Of a stretch of DNA of 64,000 bases, positions 36,954 through 45,515 are shown piece by piece. The position numbers and the translations under genes are program-made. The notes under the pieces are model-generated. The model saw only the letters and a list, made by a program, of their open reading frames with translations. It was not told the DNA's origin and made no database searches. Location of the stretch: the NCBI GenBank assembly GCA_002298915.1, contig DBML01000025.1, positions 1 through 64,000 of the forward strand. The letters run 5' to 3'. Source of the DNA: Clostridium sp. UBA699. GTDB taxonomy: Bacteria; Bacillota; Clostridia; Clostridiales; Clostridiaceae. Position 1 is the stretch's first letter; each line of letters opens with the position of its first letter.

Positions 36954-37409
36954 TCAGTTTGCCTCGGTTCCTGTACCAGTGGTTGTTGTGTTCGCAGTAC
37001 CGGTGCCGGAAGTCGTGTTTGTAGAGGTTGTGTTCGTAGCCGGAGCCGTGTTTGTTGAGGTGCTCTTCGTAGCAGTGCTGCTTGTTCCAGTGCTTGCACC
37101 AGTGCTGCTGGTGCTTTTGCTCGTGGTGCTCTTTGTCGTCGTCGACTTAGTTGTGCTTGTGCTCGACTTAGTCGAAGTGCTGGAGCTCTTTGCCGCCGCA
37201 GCTGCCGCAGCCGCTTCCTCAGCAGCCTTCGCCGCTGCCGCCTCTGCATCCGCCTTCAGCTTCTCTTCGTATGCCGCCTTGAGCACCTTGTTGCTCTCCA
37301 CGGTCTTCCTGTCCTTAACCATACCTGTTCCTACTGTTGCCGCCAGGCCTAGGAAAAGGACGAATATCAGTATATTCGACATTATCCCTCTATTATCATT
37401 GCTATTCAA
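36954..37409 (-). CDS. Small membrane protein with Ala/Lys helix and Ser/Thr-rich tail
   Basis: A 151-residue protein of no known family. One membrane helix lies at about 11-30. A charged Ala/Lys/Glu helix (about 40-72) follows, then a tail of about 75 residues that is almost only Ser, Thr, Lys, Gly, Ala and Asn. Such tails can span cell wall or be glycosylated; the topology (N-in, tail outside) is inferred. The start is TTG 37409 with AGGGGGAT nine bases upstream; the internal ATG at 37382 has its site too close. It has its own strong promoter and terminator. Confidence 0.65.
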   Translation of the reverse strand: MNSNDNRGIMSNILIFVLFLGLAATVGTGMVKDRKTVESNKVLKAAYEEKLKADAEAAAAKAAEEAAAAAAAAKSSSTSTKSSTSTTKSTTTKSTTSKSTSSTGASTGTSSTATKSTSTNTAPATNTTSTNTTSGTGTANTTTTGTGTEAN

Positions 37410-37443
37410 AACTGTATCCCCCTAACCGTTGCTCAATTCTTAT

Positions 37444-37472
37444 ATTATACCAAACCGAGCCCAGTTTTTCAA
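37444..37472 (-). promoter_or_regulatory. Promoter of the Ser/Thr-rich protein gene
   Basis: On the minus strand TTGAAA (37472-37467), a 17-base spacer and TATAAT (37449-37444) preceded by TGG, making an extended -10. It is one of the best promoter matches in the window. Confidence 0.72.
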
Positions 37473-37488
37473 ATTACCCTATATGGGT

Positions 37489-38067
37489 CTACTGCCTGTT
37501 TATGCCCGTGCCGAAAAGCGAGGTTATCTCTATGTCCATGTTTTCCGCTCTTTTCATGTTGGTTATGATGAGGAGCATCATCCCCGCCGCTGTCACCAGG
37601 TCCCCCACGCTTATTATGTTTATGTTGAGGAACGTGTACGGGATAATGTCTCCCAGGTACCAGAACCTTGTTGCAGCCGTCACAGGCACATAGAGCCCCT
37701 GGGTCGTCACGTCAAGGTTGAGGCCGGCAGCATGCACCGCATAGGCCCCCACTGGCATGGCCCCTCCGTTCGCGAAGATCACAACCGCGTTGAGCAGGAA
37801 GCCCAGCCCTATGGTTACAATGTAAGGGTTCCTGATGTTCTTTAGAACGAACACCAGTAGCAGCACGTACATGATCACATCTATCACGAACGTTATCTGC
37901 CCTATGCTCACGAGCCCGAGCCTCACGGACCATATGCCCGCCGCATCCAGCAGGAACGCGGCGATGATTATGTAGATTCCGTCTATTTTGAGGTTTGAGA
38001 GGTTCCTTAAGCTCCCACCCAGGACAAGCCCTAAGGCGACAGCTAGAACGATAGCTTGAATAAACAT
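37489..38067 (-). CDS. DUF5317 family membrane protein
   Basis: A 192-residue protein with about five to six hydrophobic helices and the FANGGAMPVG motif near residue 100, characteristic of DUF5317. Its function is unknown. Its ATG directly follows the stop of the HD-GYP gene, with no bases between, so the two are co-translated. This pairing suggests a link to membrane signalling. Confidence 0.75.
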   Translation of the reverse strand: MFIQAIVLAVALGLVLGGSLRNLSNLKIDGIYIIIAAFLLDAAGIWSVRLGLVSIGQITFVIDVIMYVLLLVFVLKNIRNPYIVTIGLGFLLNAVVIFANGGAMPVGAYAVHAAGLNLDVTTQGLYVPVTAATRFWYLGDIIPYTFLNINIISVGDLVTAAGMMLLIITNMKRAENMDIEITSLFGTGINRQ

Positions 38068-39339
38068 TTATGCTTCCCTCTTCTTCAACGCACTCATGTA
38101 TGCTTCCACCACTGCAGGGTGGAACTGGGTGCCGGAATATTTATGTATCTCGAACATCACTTCTTCATTGGAAAGAGCCTTCCTGTATGGCCTGTCTGTA
38201 GTCATGGCGTCTATGGCGTCTGCCAGCTGGATGACGAACACGTCTATGCTGAGCTCGTCCTTCCCCTTTCCGTCAGGGTAGCCCCTGCCGTCGTAGCGCT
38301 CGTGGTGGTGCCTCACCAGGTCTATTATGCTCTCAAGGTTCTTTACGTCCTTCAGTATGTTGTAGCCTATCTCAGGGTGCATCTTGATGGTGTTGAACTC
38401 CTCGTCTGTCAGCTTGCCCGGCTTGTTCAGGATGTTGTCGTCTATGCCTATCTTGCCCACGTCGTGCATCATGGAGGCCATGTTAAGCATCTCGATCTTG
38501 AACTCGTTCATCTTCATCTCCCTGGCTATCATCTCGACGATCTTGCCCACCCTCTGGGAATGACCCTCAGTGTACTTGTCCCTTGCTTCCACGGCCCTCA
38601 TCAGAGCGTCCACCGTCTGCACGTACTGCGTCTTCGCATCTACGTACAGTGAGAACGTGAACCTGACGAGCATTACTGGGAACAGCAGGAGCAGCACTCC
38701 GAAGTAGGAGAGCTGGTAGTACATGTAGGTGAGGCCTATGCCGAACGGCACCATTATGATGAAGTTCAGAAGCCCCAGCTTGACGTTGCTAATGAACAGG
38801 AATATTACATTCTTTTTCGTTGTTATCGACATAAGAATGGAGATAAGCAGCAGGTTGATGAAAAAGCATATAAGGCTGAACACCATTACCTGGAAAAAAT
38901 TCACCAGGATGTTGTCCAGAACAAAACGTCCGCCCATCTTAACATATATGTAGTTAGCCACCATTATCGGCTGTATGAGCACGCAGAAGTTGAATACCGT
39001 TCCGTAAATAGGCGTGTTAAAAAGATGCTGGTATCTTTGTTCACCTATCTTAAGAACCCTCATGGAGAAGCCGAATATTACTGCAATTATCGCCACTACA
39101 GGGCCGAAAAGAAGATAGCATGCCAGTTCAATAGCGAAGGTCGTGCTGAAGGACATGCTCTTGAACGAAACAGTGAACGACTCCGTCAGAGCTATCAGCA
39201 ATGAAAAAAACGCCAGGTTAATTAAGCTGGCTTTGTTGAATGTCATGTATTCGTAATTCCTAAGCAGCAGGAAGGTACCCAACGTGAGTACGTACACCAC
39301 TGCCAGATATATTTTCATGTTCCTAGGAAGCTTTCTCAT
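38068..39339 (-). CDS. Membrane HD-GYP phosphodiesterase
   Basis: A 423-residue protein. The first 230 residues have about seven hydrophobic helices forming a MASE-like membrane sensor. A short coiled linker follows, then the HD-GYP domain (about 245-423). Metal and catalytic residues are present: HSQRVG, MMHDVGKIG, HPEIGYNIL, HHHERYDGRGYPDG and LADAIDAM. HD-GYP enzymes hydrolyse c-di-GMP to GMP. GGAGGA lies five bases before the ATG. Together with the GGDEF-EAL protein it gives this region both synthesis and breakdown of the messenger. Confidence 0.92.
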   Translation of the reverse strand: MRKLPRNMKIYLAVVYVLTLGTFLLLRNYEYMTFNKASLINLAFFSLLIALTESFTVSFKSMSFSTTFAIELACYLLFGPVVAIIAVIFGFSMRVLKIGEQRYQHLFNTPIYGTVFNFCVLIQPIMVANYIYVKMGGRFVLDNILVNFFQVMVFSLICFFINLLLISILMSITTKKNVIFLFISNVKLGLLNFIIMVPFGIGLTYMYYQLSYFGVLLLLFPVMLVRFTFSLYVDAKTQYVQTVDALMRAVEARDKYTEGHSQRVGKIVEMIAREMKMNEFKIEMLNMASMMHDVGKIGIDDNILNKPGKLTDEEFNTIKMHPEIGYNILKDVKNLESIIDLVRHHHERYDGRGYPDGKGKDELSIDVFVIQLADAIDAMTTDRPYRKALSNEEVMFEIHKYSGTQFHPAVVEAYMSALKKREA

Positions 39340-39388
39340 TTTTCCTCCAGATAAATATAATAAGGCGGTTATCCCTATGTTCAGAAAT

Positions 39389-39472
39389 CTACCAGATCCA
39401 AGTTATGTTTGATCCGCCAGCTACTGCTAAAGCCAATAAAGCCATTAGAACAGCTGTTAAATTCTTTTTCAT
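39389..39472 (-). CDS. Probable 27-residue hydrophobic peptide
   Basis: A short frame starts with MKKNLTAVLMALLALAVAGG and ends ...ITWIW before TAG. It has two lysines, a hydrophobic run and an aromatic tail, like small membrane or signal peptides. GGGGGAT lies about seven bases upstream of the ATG at 39472, better than expected by chance. It precedes the HD-GYP gene by 49 bases in the same direction. No homolog is recognised and the length is minimal, so this is a candidate only. Confidence 0.45.
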   Translation of the reverse strand: MKKNLTAVLMALLALAVAGGSNITWIW

Positions 39473-39488
39473 CTTAACATCCCCCATC

Positions 39489-39540
39489 GCTAAATTAACA
39501 GGGGTTCGCTAAAAACCTGCCATAATTTAACTCCGCTAAA
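39489..39540. repeat. Three TTTAGCG repeats upstream of the small peptide
   Basis: CGCTAAA on the plus strand occurs at 39489-39495, 39508-39514 and 39534-39540, all in the same orientation. On the minus strand they precede the ribosome binding site of the short frame. They could be binding sites or part of a leader structure. Confidence 0.4.
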
Positions 39541-39578
39541 AAGGGCAAATGGGATAACCAGCCTTAAAGAGAAACAGT

Positions 39579-40196
39579 TTAGATGTGGTTCTTCTCCAGT
39601 CTCCTGTTGAGGGCATCAAGCGCAGCCCTGGCGATCGCCTCGCTCACGTCAGTCTTGACTAGCGCTGAGCCTATCAGCGTCTCCTCGTTCTCGTCGGTGA
39701 TCAGGTTGATCACTACTGAGACGAAGGACATGTCACGGCTGCTCTGGATTACGACGTCCTGCACGTCGAACACGTGGGTCTTTCCTATGGCCTCCTCGAT
39801 GGTCTTCACGGTTGATTCCGCAACTACCCTCTTCCTGTTGGCCGATGTCTTTACAGCTGTCTGGGTGACTGAAAACTCCTCGTCCCCTATCAGCAGCTTT
39901 ACTGTGCAGTCTATCTCGTTACCGCTTGTAGCGAATGTTACACCGTCAAACTTGATTCTCTTTATCTTTCTGAGTTCCTCAGTATGTATCTGGGCGATGC
40001 TTATCACCCTTCTGTCTATCCTATAATCGAAAGATGCGATCAGGGAGGATTCTATGTCCCTCACAATCTGCTTGGCCGACCTGAGGTAGTTTGCCAATAC
40101 GTGAAGCTCCTGGATTTCATCACCAGCATATATTATCTTTGAATTGATGACACCGTCTATTTTGTTAATAACCTTTTCAAACGCTAAAAAATCCAT
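39579..40196 (-). CDS. Uncharacterised protein, possible LeuA-regulatory-like repeat
   Basis: A 205-residue soluble protein I cannot place. The second half shows two similar alpha/beta stretches (near 95-135 and 140-200). The last ends in SALVKTDVSEAIARAALDALNRRL, a pattern seen in the LeuA allosteric/dsRNA-binding-like fold. ATG 40196 is preferred over 40202 because GGGG lies seven bases upstream of it. It has its own TATAAT promoter and precedes the peptide and HD-GYP genes. Confidence 0.6.
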   Translation of the reverse strand: MDFLAFEKVINKIDGVINSKIIYAGDEIQELHVLANYLRSAKQIVRDIESSLIASFDYRIDRRVISIAQIHTEELRKIKRIKFDGVTFATSGNEIDCTVKLLIGDEEFSVTQTAVKTSANRKRVVAESTVKTIEEAIGKTHVFDVQDVVIQSSRDMSFVSVVINLITDENEETLIGSALVKTDVSEAIARAALDALNRRLEKNHI

Positions 40197-40247
40197 AATC
40201 ATACCCCGCTAACCCTCTGATTTTTGGCAAATTTTACACTTTAGTTG

Positions 40248-40276
40248 ATTATAACACAACCTGTAACCTTAAACAA
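40248..40276 (-). promoter_or_regulatory. Promoter of the gene at 39579-40196
   Basis: On the minus strand TTGTTT (40276-40271), a 17-base spacer and a perfect TATAAT (40253-40248). TGGCAAATT occurs on both sides (40225 and 40281). Confidence 0.5.
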
Positions 40277-40287
40277 TAAATGGCAAA

Positions 40288-41352
40288 TTATTTTAGCAGA
40301 ATTTCCGCCTTCATCTTGTCGATTTTTGACAGTCCCTCTTCCCTGAGCTTCCTGTTCTCCTCCTCGATCCTCTCCGTCTCCTGGATCCCTTCCATGATCG
40401 TCTTCCAGGCAGCCTCGAGGGTCTCCAGCTTCACCGCTTCTCCCCCGGTCACCTTTGCTATGTCTATGCTGGAGCTTTTCAGGTTCTCAGCGTTCTTGAG
40501 GATCAGCTCGTTCGTGGCCTTGTCCAGCGCGTCCATGGACTCAGCTATGAGCTTCTGCCTCTTTGTCGTCACCGCCTGTACGAGGCCGTTCTTGAAAATG
40601 GGTATGGTTATTATGAAGGCCGACTGTATCTTGGCCATGAGTTTGTAGTTCCCCTTCTGGATCTGTCGTATCTGCGGCGCCGTCTGGAGCGCCACCACCT
40701 TCGCAAGCTCCAGGTCGTAGAGCCTGTGCCTCAGCAGGTCCAGGGAGTACCTTACCTCCTGCAGCTTTATGCTGTCGTCCCCGTAGCCGCTCTTGGCCCT
40801 CTCCTCCCAGTAAGGCAGGTCCTCGGCCTCCATCCGGTCTATAAGCAGGCTGCAGGCAGCTGAGTACTTCTCCAGCTCCTTGAAGTACTCGAAGTTCTTG
40901 TCGAACATGTCCTCCAGGTCCCCGTTGCTCTTCTCTATCTCCTTGTTGTAAACGGCTATCTTCTCGTAAATCCTGTCTATCTCTCCGCCCAGGGACTGGT
41001 ACTTGCTCAATATCCTTGATATGGTGCTCTTCCCTCCGGAGAACAGCCTGGCGAGGAAGCCCTCCGGCCTCTCCTCCAGCTCCTTTTTGTCGAAGCGGCT
41101 CATTATCCTGGTCAGCTCCTTGAGCATGGCCCCGGAGCTCTCCACATCGTATAGCTTGATGCTGTGGAGCATCTTGTCGGCGAACCTTGAGACCTCCTCG
41201 GAAGGCTCCTTGCCGAGCTTCATTATGGCTCCCGCATCGGAGGTGTCCACCGACTTCGCTATGGCTATCACCTCGGGAGACTGCTTAAGCTCCTCGCGGA
41301 TCACCTCCAGCTTCTGCTCTATCTCAGCCTGCGTATCCTTATCGTATTCCAT
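40288..41352 (-). CDS. TelA-family toxic anion resistance protein
   Basis: A 354-residue TelA/KlaA-family protein. It is mostly helical, with the family core SLLIDRMEAEDLPYWEERA (about 175-195) and later ALQTAPQIRQIQKGNYKLMAKIQSAFIITIPIFKNGLVQA-type sequence. TelA proteins are linked to tellurite and other stress resistance and often to Ter-type clusters; the mechanism is unknown. GGAGGGAT precedes the ATG. It follows the YceG-like gene by 16 bases, matching the yceG-yceH pairing of Bacillus. Confidence 0.85.
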   Translation of the reverse strand: MEYDKDTQAEIEQKLEVIREELKQSPEVIAIAKSVDTSDAGAIMKLGKEPSEEVSRFADKMLHSIKLYDVESSGAMLKELTRIMSRFDKKELEERPEGFLARLFSGGKSTISRILSKYQSLGGEIDRIYEKIAVYNKEIEKSNGDLEDMFDKNFEYFKELEKYSAACSLLIDRMEAEDLPYWEERAKSGYGDDSIKLQEVRYSLDLLRHRLYDLELAKVVALQTAPQIRQIQKGNYKLMAKIQSAFIITIPIFKNGLVQAVTTKRQKLIAESMDALDKATNELILKNAENLKSSSIDIAKVTGGEAVKLETLEAAWKTIMEGIQETERIEEENRKLREEGLSKIDKMKAEILLK

Positions 41353-41368
41353 CAGAAAATCCCTCCAA

Positions 41369-42334
41369 TCAAAATACTCCCTTGAAGAAGCCGCCCTTCC
41401 TATAAGGCACCCTGCTCCCCGTGTTATCCAGCGTGTGGGAGTCGAAGAAGCCGGCCTTCACGAAGTTCTCTATGTCGCTCGTCCCCGCAGGGTTGAATAT
41501 GATGACATCCACACCCAGGGAGTTCATGAACATGAGCATGACGGCATCGGCGAACGTGAATTCGCCCTCACTATTATTATAGATGATGATTTTCGGTATT
41601 TCCATCGGAAAATCGAAGTTCTGCAGTAAATTGCAGAATTTTTCCTCAATTGTCATCAGAACCTGGAAGGTTGACAGCTTCATGTAGTACTGGTCCCTGG
41701 CATCGAGCCTGTTCATGTACAGCAGGTAGTCCCTCAGCTTGTCCACCATGCCCAGGTTCAGCCTTGTCCTGAAGCTCTTGTGCTTCCAGAAATCCGGCAT
41801 GCTGCACATAGCCGCGATCCTCTGGGCCATCGCCTCCTGGGTTGAGAGCTTGAGCCCCCTGTAGGGCCATAGCTCCGAGCCAAGGAGCCTGTCCTTGTCC
41901 ACGTTCCCCCTGCTGTCCAGAACGGTCCTGTACAACCTGCCCACCTTCCTAATCCTTCCCGGCCTTGACATCGGCAGCTTTTTGAAGAACAGGGTGTTCC
42001 TCTGCTGCACAAGGAGGTTCACCTTGTCCATGAAGTCCTCCCTGTCGTTCGGCACCCCGTTCACCTTCGAGAAGAGGTTCGGCACGTGGACCACTCCCTT
42101 CTCGATGCTGAAGCCAGGCCTCAGCATGGCCTCGTGCTGGCCCCAGATGGCTATCTCGTCGTAGGTGGTCTTCAGCGTGTCGGCGCAGACCTGTGAATCC
42201 TGGAACTGCCAGGGCTTGTAGGCGAAGGAGTCCTTGCCGTGCAGCACCTGGACGAACTCCTCCTTTGCGGTGTATGCTTCTGTTGGTATCCTCTTCCTTG
42301 CATAGCTCTTGTCTTCCCTTTTATCGTCAGGCAT
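41369..42334 (-). CDS. YceG-like protein, partner of TelA
   Basis: A 321-residue protein resembling the YceG_bac family, the proposed 'biosynthetic module' component of Ter/TelA stress clusters. Recognisable parts are PKIIIYNNSEGEFTFADAV and GVDVIIFNPAGTSDIENF near the C-terminus. It is shorter than Bacillus YceG (over 500 residues), as if only one half of that protein were kept. AAAGGTGG precedes the ATG. It sits between sbcC and telA. Confidence 0.6.
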   Translation of the reverse strand: MPDDKREDKSYARKRIPTEAYTAKEEFVQVLHGKDSFAYKPWQFQDSQVCADTLKTTYDEIAIWGQHEAMLRPGFSIEKGVVHVPNLFSKVNGVPNDREDFMDKVNLLVQQRNTLFFKKLPMSRPGRIRKVGRLYRTVLDSRGNVDKDRLLGSELWPYRGLKLSTQEAMAQRIAAMCSMPDFWKHKSFRTRLNLGMVDKLRDYLLYMNRLDARDQYYMKLSTFQVLMTIEEKFCNLLQNFDFPMEIPKIIIYNNSEGEFTFADAVMLMFMNSLGVDVIIFNPAGTSDIENFVKAGFFDSHTLDNTGSRVPYRKGGFFKGVF

Positions 42335-42362
42335 TCGAATTCCACCTTTCCGGAAGTTTTAT

Positions 42363-45300
42363 TTATAAATTGAACGCCGCCGTGCTGCCCTCCCTGCCCG
42401 GGGTTATCTCAAGACGGGCGTCTATCCTCTCCTTGAGCTCCGGCACATGGGAGATTATGCCAACGAGCCTTCCCGTGCTCTGCAGCTCCACCAGCGACTG
42501 AATCGCAGCGTCCAGGGACTCCGGATCGAGGGTTCCGAAGCCCTCGTCCACGAACATCGTGTCGAGGCTTATGCCGCCGGCATAGGACTGCACCACGTCT
42601 GCTAGGCCCAGAGCCAGTGACAGGGAAGCCTTGAAGCTCTCCCCGCCGGACAGCGTCTTGATGTGCCTCGTCCTGCCCGTGTAGTTGTCCAGAACCTCGA
42701 GCTCCAGCCCGCTCTGGGCGTTGCCCTTCGACCTGTCGGTCTTCCTCTGCATCTCGTACCTGCTCCCAGTCATCCTGGTTAGCCTCATGTTCGCCGCGCT
42801 GATGATGTCGTCGAAGAATGCCGCCAGGACGTACCTCTCGAAGGTTATCTTCTCCGGATTGTCCCCCCTGGCTATCCTTGCGAGCTTGCCCGTGACCTTG
42901 TACTCCTCCTCGGCTTCGTCGAGCTCCTTCCTGTAAGCAGTTATGCTCTCCAGCTGCGCTCTGTTGCGGGCGGCCCTGGAGTGCAGCCTCTGCTTCTCCT
43001 CGCCAAGTACAGCCTTACGCTCTGCCATTGATACTAGCTGCTCCTTCAGGGCTGCGGTGTCCGCCAGCGCGAGCCCCTCCACGTCCTGCTCCGCCTTTAT
43101 GAGGGCTTCTGCAGCAGCCGCGGTGCTCTCCCTGTATGCCTTTATGTCCTCGTCCAGCGCTGCTATCTGCTGCCTCGTCAGCTTGCTCCTCCTGTAGTCC
43201 TCCTCGGCTTCGAAGCCTGCCTGGCTTAGCTCTGCAGCCAGCCTTTCCATGGCCGCAGCGAGCTCAGCCTCCGCCTTAGCAAGTCCTGCCTTGGCAGAAC
43301 CAAGCTCCGCTTCCGCCCTGCTCCTGCTTACCGCGGCGTCCTTGGCTGCCTTCTCTGCAGCCTCCAGCGACCTCTTCAGCCTCCTGGCCTCCTCCTGGGC
43401 TGCCCCGATCAGCTTCTCAAGGCTCGACTGCGAGTCTGCTCCCTCCGGAAGCTCCGCCATGACAGCCTTGAGGAGCTTCTCCTCTGCCGCCAGCTTAGCC
43501 CTGACCTCCGCCAGCGCCGCAGCCTGCTCCTCGGCCTCCTGCTGCGCCTTCTCCTGCAATCTGACAAGAGCATCAAGGTCTTCGGAGAGGCTTGCCTCCT
43601 GCTTCATCAGCTTTTCTGCCGCCAGGAGCTCCCTGCCCCTCTCCGCCATATCGGCCTGTATCGCCTTGAGCCTTTCCTTGGCGTAGGCTGTGAGCTCCTC
43701 CCTCTCCAGGCGAAGGGCCTCTGCCCTAAGGTTATCCTCAAGTTCTTCCTTCAGCTTGTCCACAGTCTCCTTCTGGGCGAGCCCCTCGCCCCTGGAGCCG
43801 CTCAGCAGCTCGTTCTTCTCGTTGCTGTCCTTCTGGGCCTTCGCTCTTCTCTCCTCGGCTGCGTCCAGTGTCTCCCTGTCCGGCGCTCCGGCAAGCCTTT
43901 CCGCCGGAGCTGGGTGGGACTTAGAGCCGCACACCGGGCAGCCTTCGCCTTCCTTAAGCTTCTCAGCCAGGAAGCCAGCCTGCCCCCTGAAGAACAGGTC
44001 GTTAAGCGCAGCCGCCTCGTCCATTGTCCGCTTCAAGTGCTGTTCGGCCTTCTCCGCCTCGCTCCTGTGCTTCGCCCACTTGACCCGTATCTCGGAGAGC
44101 TTCTCGTTCGCCTCCAGCAGGGACTTGAGACCCCTCAGCCCCTTGTCCTGGGCTTCCTGCTCTGTGCTGAGCCTGAAGTACCTGTCCTTGGCCTCTCTTG
44201 AAAGCTTCAGCTCCTCGGCAAGCCTCGCCGCTTCGGCCTTGTCCTTTGCCAGGTTCGCTTTAAGGGCCTCAACGCGGCTGGTGGTCTTCTTCTCCTCTTT
44301 CCTGAGCTCCTCTATGCTCCTGTTCCTGGCCTCCAGCTCGGATACCTTTTCCCTGAGCCCCTCGAGCCTGCCTATCCTCTGCTGCAGGGCCGACCTCTCT
44401 GGCTCCCTCTGCTTCTCCTTCTCGTAGCTCTCGCTGCTCAGCTCCGAGGCTTTCTCCGCCTCGGCAAGCCTCGCAGCAGCAGACTTCTCCTCGGCCTGAG
44501 CGCTTTTTAGCGCCGAGCCCTTGGCGTCCCTGTTCTCCTCAACTGGAGCTATGGCTAGGGCGCGCCTTCCGTCCTCCAGGCTCTTCTCCTTGGCGCTGTA
44601 CTCCTCGCGCCTGGTTTCCAGCTCACGCTTCCTTGCCGCTGCCTCATCCCTGACCCTGAACTTCCTGTTGTTCTCCTCTGCCAGGGCTAGCTCGCTGTTC
44701 TTCGCGGCAATCCCGGCTTCGGCTTCCTCCAGCCGGTCCGTCAGCTGCAGCACCGCCGACTCGTCATCCCCTATGAGCTGCAGTATGGCCTTCTGGAGCT
44801 CGTCCCTGTTGCTGCTGCCCTCCAGCAGCTCCCCGAGCTCCCGGTTGTCACCAGCGTCGACGTTTCTCACGTTCTCTCCTATCCTCGTCTCCAGTTCGTT
44901 CCACCTCTGGGTGATGGCCCTGGACCTCTCGAAGAGCTTGTCCTGGACCCTCCTGAAGCCCTCAGTGCCGAATATCCTGGAGAGTATCTTCTCCCTGTCA
45001 GTGCTGTCCTCTGTTATCAGCTTCCTGAACTCCCCCTGGGGGATCATCACGATCTGCCTGAACTGGTCGTGGTTGATGCCGAGCACAGCGTTTACCCTCT
45101 CGTTGACCTTCGATATGCCTGAAACGACCTCGTAGCCGCCCTTGCCGTCCCTCGCCTCGACCCTGAGCTCCGCGTCGGCCTTCTGCTCGGTGAAGCCCTC
45201 GCCCCTGGCCTTTGGCTTGTTCTGCTTCGGTATCCTCTTTATGGTGTACCTCCTACCCTTGAGCTCGAACTCGAGCTCCACGCTTGTCAGGAGGTCCTCC

Positions 45301-45515
45301 CGGGCGAAGTGGCTCCTGAGGTTCTCCCCGTCTCGGTCAGCCCCGCTGGCGCTGCCGAAGACGGCGTAGCTTATGCCGTCGAAAACGGTGGTCTTGCCCG
45401 CCCCGGTGGGCCCCGTTATCAGGAAAATGTTCCTGTCCCCGAGCCTGGTGAAGTCTATGACCTCCTCGCCTGCGTAGGGCCCGAAGGCGGTCATCGTAAG
45501 TTTAAGCGGCCTCAT
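42363..45515 (-). CDS. sbcC: Exonuclease subunit SbcC
   Basis: A 1050-residue SMC-like ATPase which with SbcD forms the nuclease that opens DNA hairpins and processes protein-blocked ends. Walker A GPTGAGKTTVFDG is near residue 35. Long coiled-coil arms flank a zinc hook, CPVCGSKSHPAP, near the middle (about 530). The C-terminal lobe has the signature LSGGESFKASLSLALGLAD and Walker B FVDEGFGTLD. The ATG overlaps the sbcD stop (ATGA). The coiled-coil region produces many spurious long frames on the opposite strand. Confidence 0.95.
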   Translation of the reverse strand: MRPLKLTMTAFGPYAGEEVIDFTRLGDRNIFLITGPTGAGKTTVFDGISYAVFGSASGADRDGENLRSHFAREDLLTSVELEFELKGRRYTIKRIPKQNKPKARGEGFTEQKADAELRVEARDGKGGYEVVSGISKVNERVNAVLGINHDQFRQIVMIPQGEFRKLITEDSTDREKILSRIFGTEGFRRVQDKLFERSRAITQRWNELETRIGENVRNVDAGDNRELGELLEGSSNRDELQKAILQLIGDDESAVLQLTDRLEEAEAGIAAKNSELALAEENNRKFRVRDEAAARKRELETRREEYSAKEKSLEDGRRALAIAPVEENRDAKGSALKSAQAEEKSAAARLAEAEKASELSSESYEKEKQREPERSALQQRIGRLEGLREKVSELEARNRSIEELRKEEKKTTSRVEALKANLAKDKAEAARLAEELKLSREAKDRYFRLSTEQEAQDKGLRGLKSLLEANEKLSEIRVKWAKHRSEAEKAEQHLKRTMDEAAALNDLFFRGQAGFLAEKLKEGEGCPVCGSKSHPAPAERLAGAPDRETLDAAEERRAKAQKDSNEKNELLSGSRGEGLAQKETVDKLKEELEDNLRAEALRLEREELTAYAKERLKAIQADMAERGRELLAAEKLMKQEASLSEDLDALVRLQEKAQQEAEEQAAALAEVRAKLAAEEKLLKAVMAELPEGADSQSSLEKLIGAAQEEARRLKRSLEAAEKAAKDAAVSRSRAEAELGSAKAGLAKAEAELAAAMERLAAELSQAGFEAEEDYRRSKLTRQQIAALDEDIKAYRESTAAAAEALIKAEQDVEGLALADTAALKEQLVSMAERKAVLGEEKQRLHSRAARNRAQLESITAYRKELDEAEEEYKVTGKLARIARGDNPEKITFERYVLAAFFDDIISAANMRLTRMTGSRYEMQRKTDRSKGNAQSGLELEVLDNYTGRTRHIKTLSGGESFKASLSLALGLADVVQSYAGGISLDTMFVDEGFGTLDPESLDAAIQSLVELQSTGRLVGIISHVPELKERIDARLEITPGREGSTAAFNL

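Noticed and set aside
42685..45369. Many long plus-strand frames opposite sbcC
   Set aside because: They are Ser/Ala/Leu-rich reverse frames of GC-rich coiled-coil coding DNA; sbcC has complete motifs.
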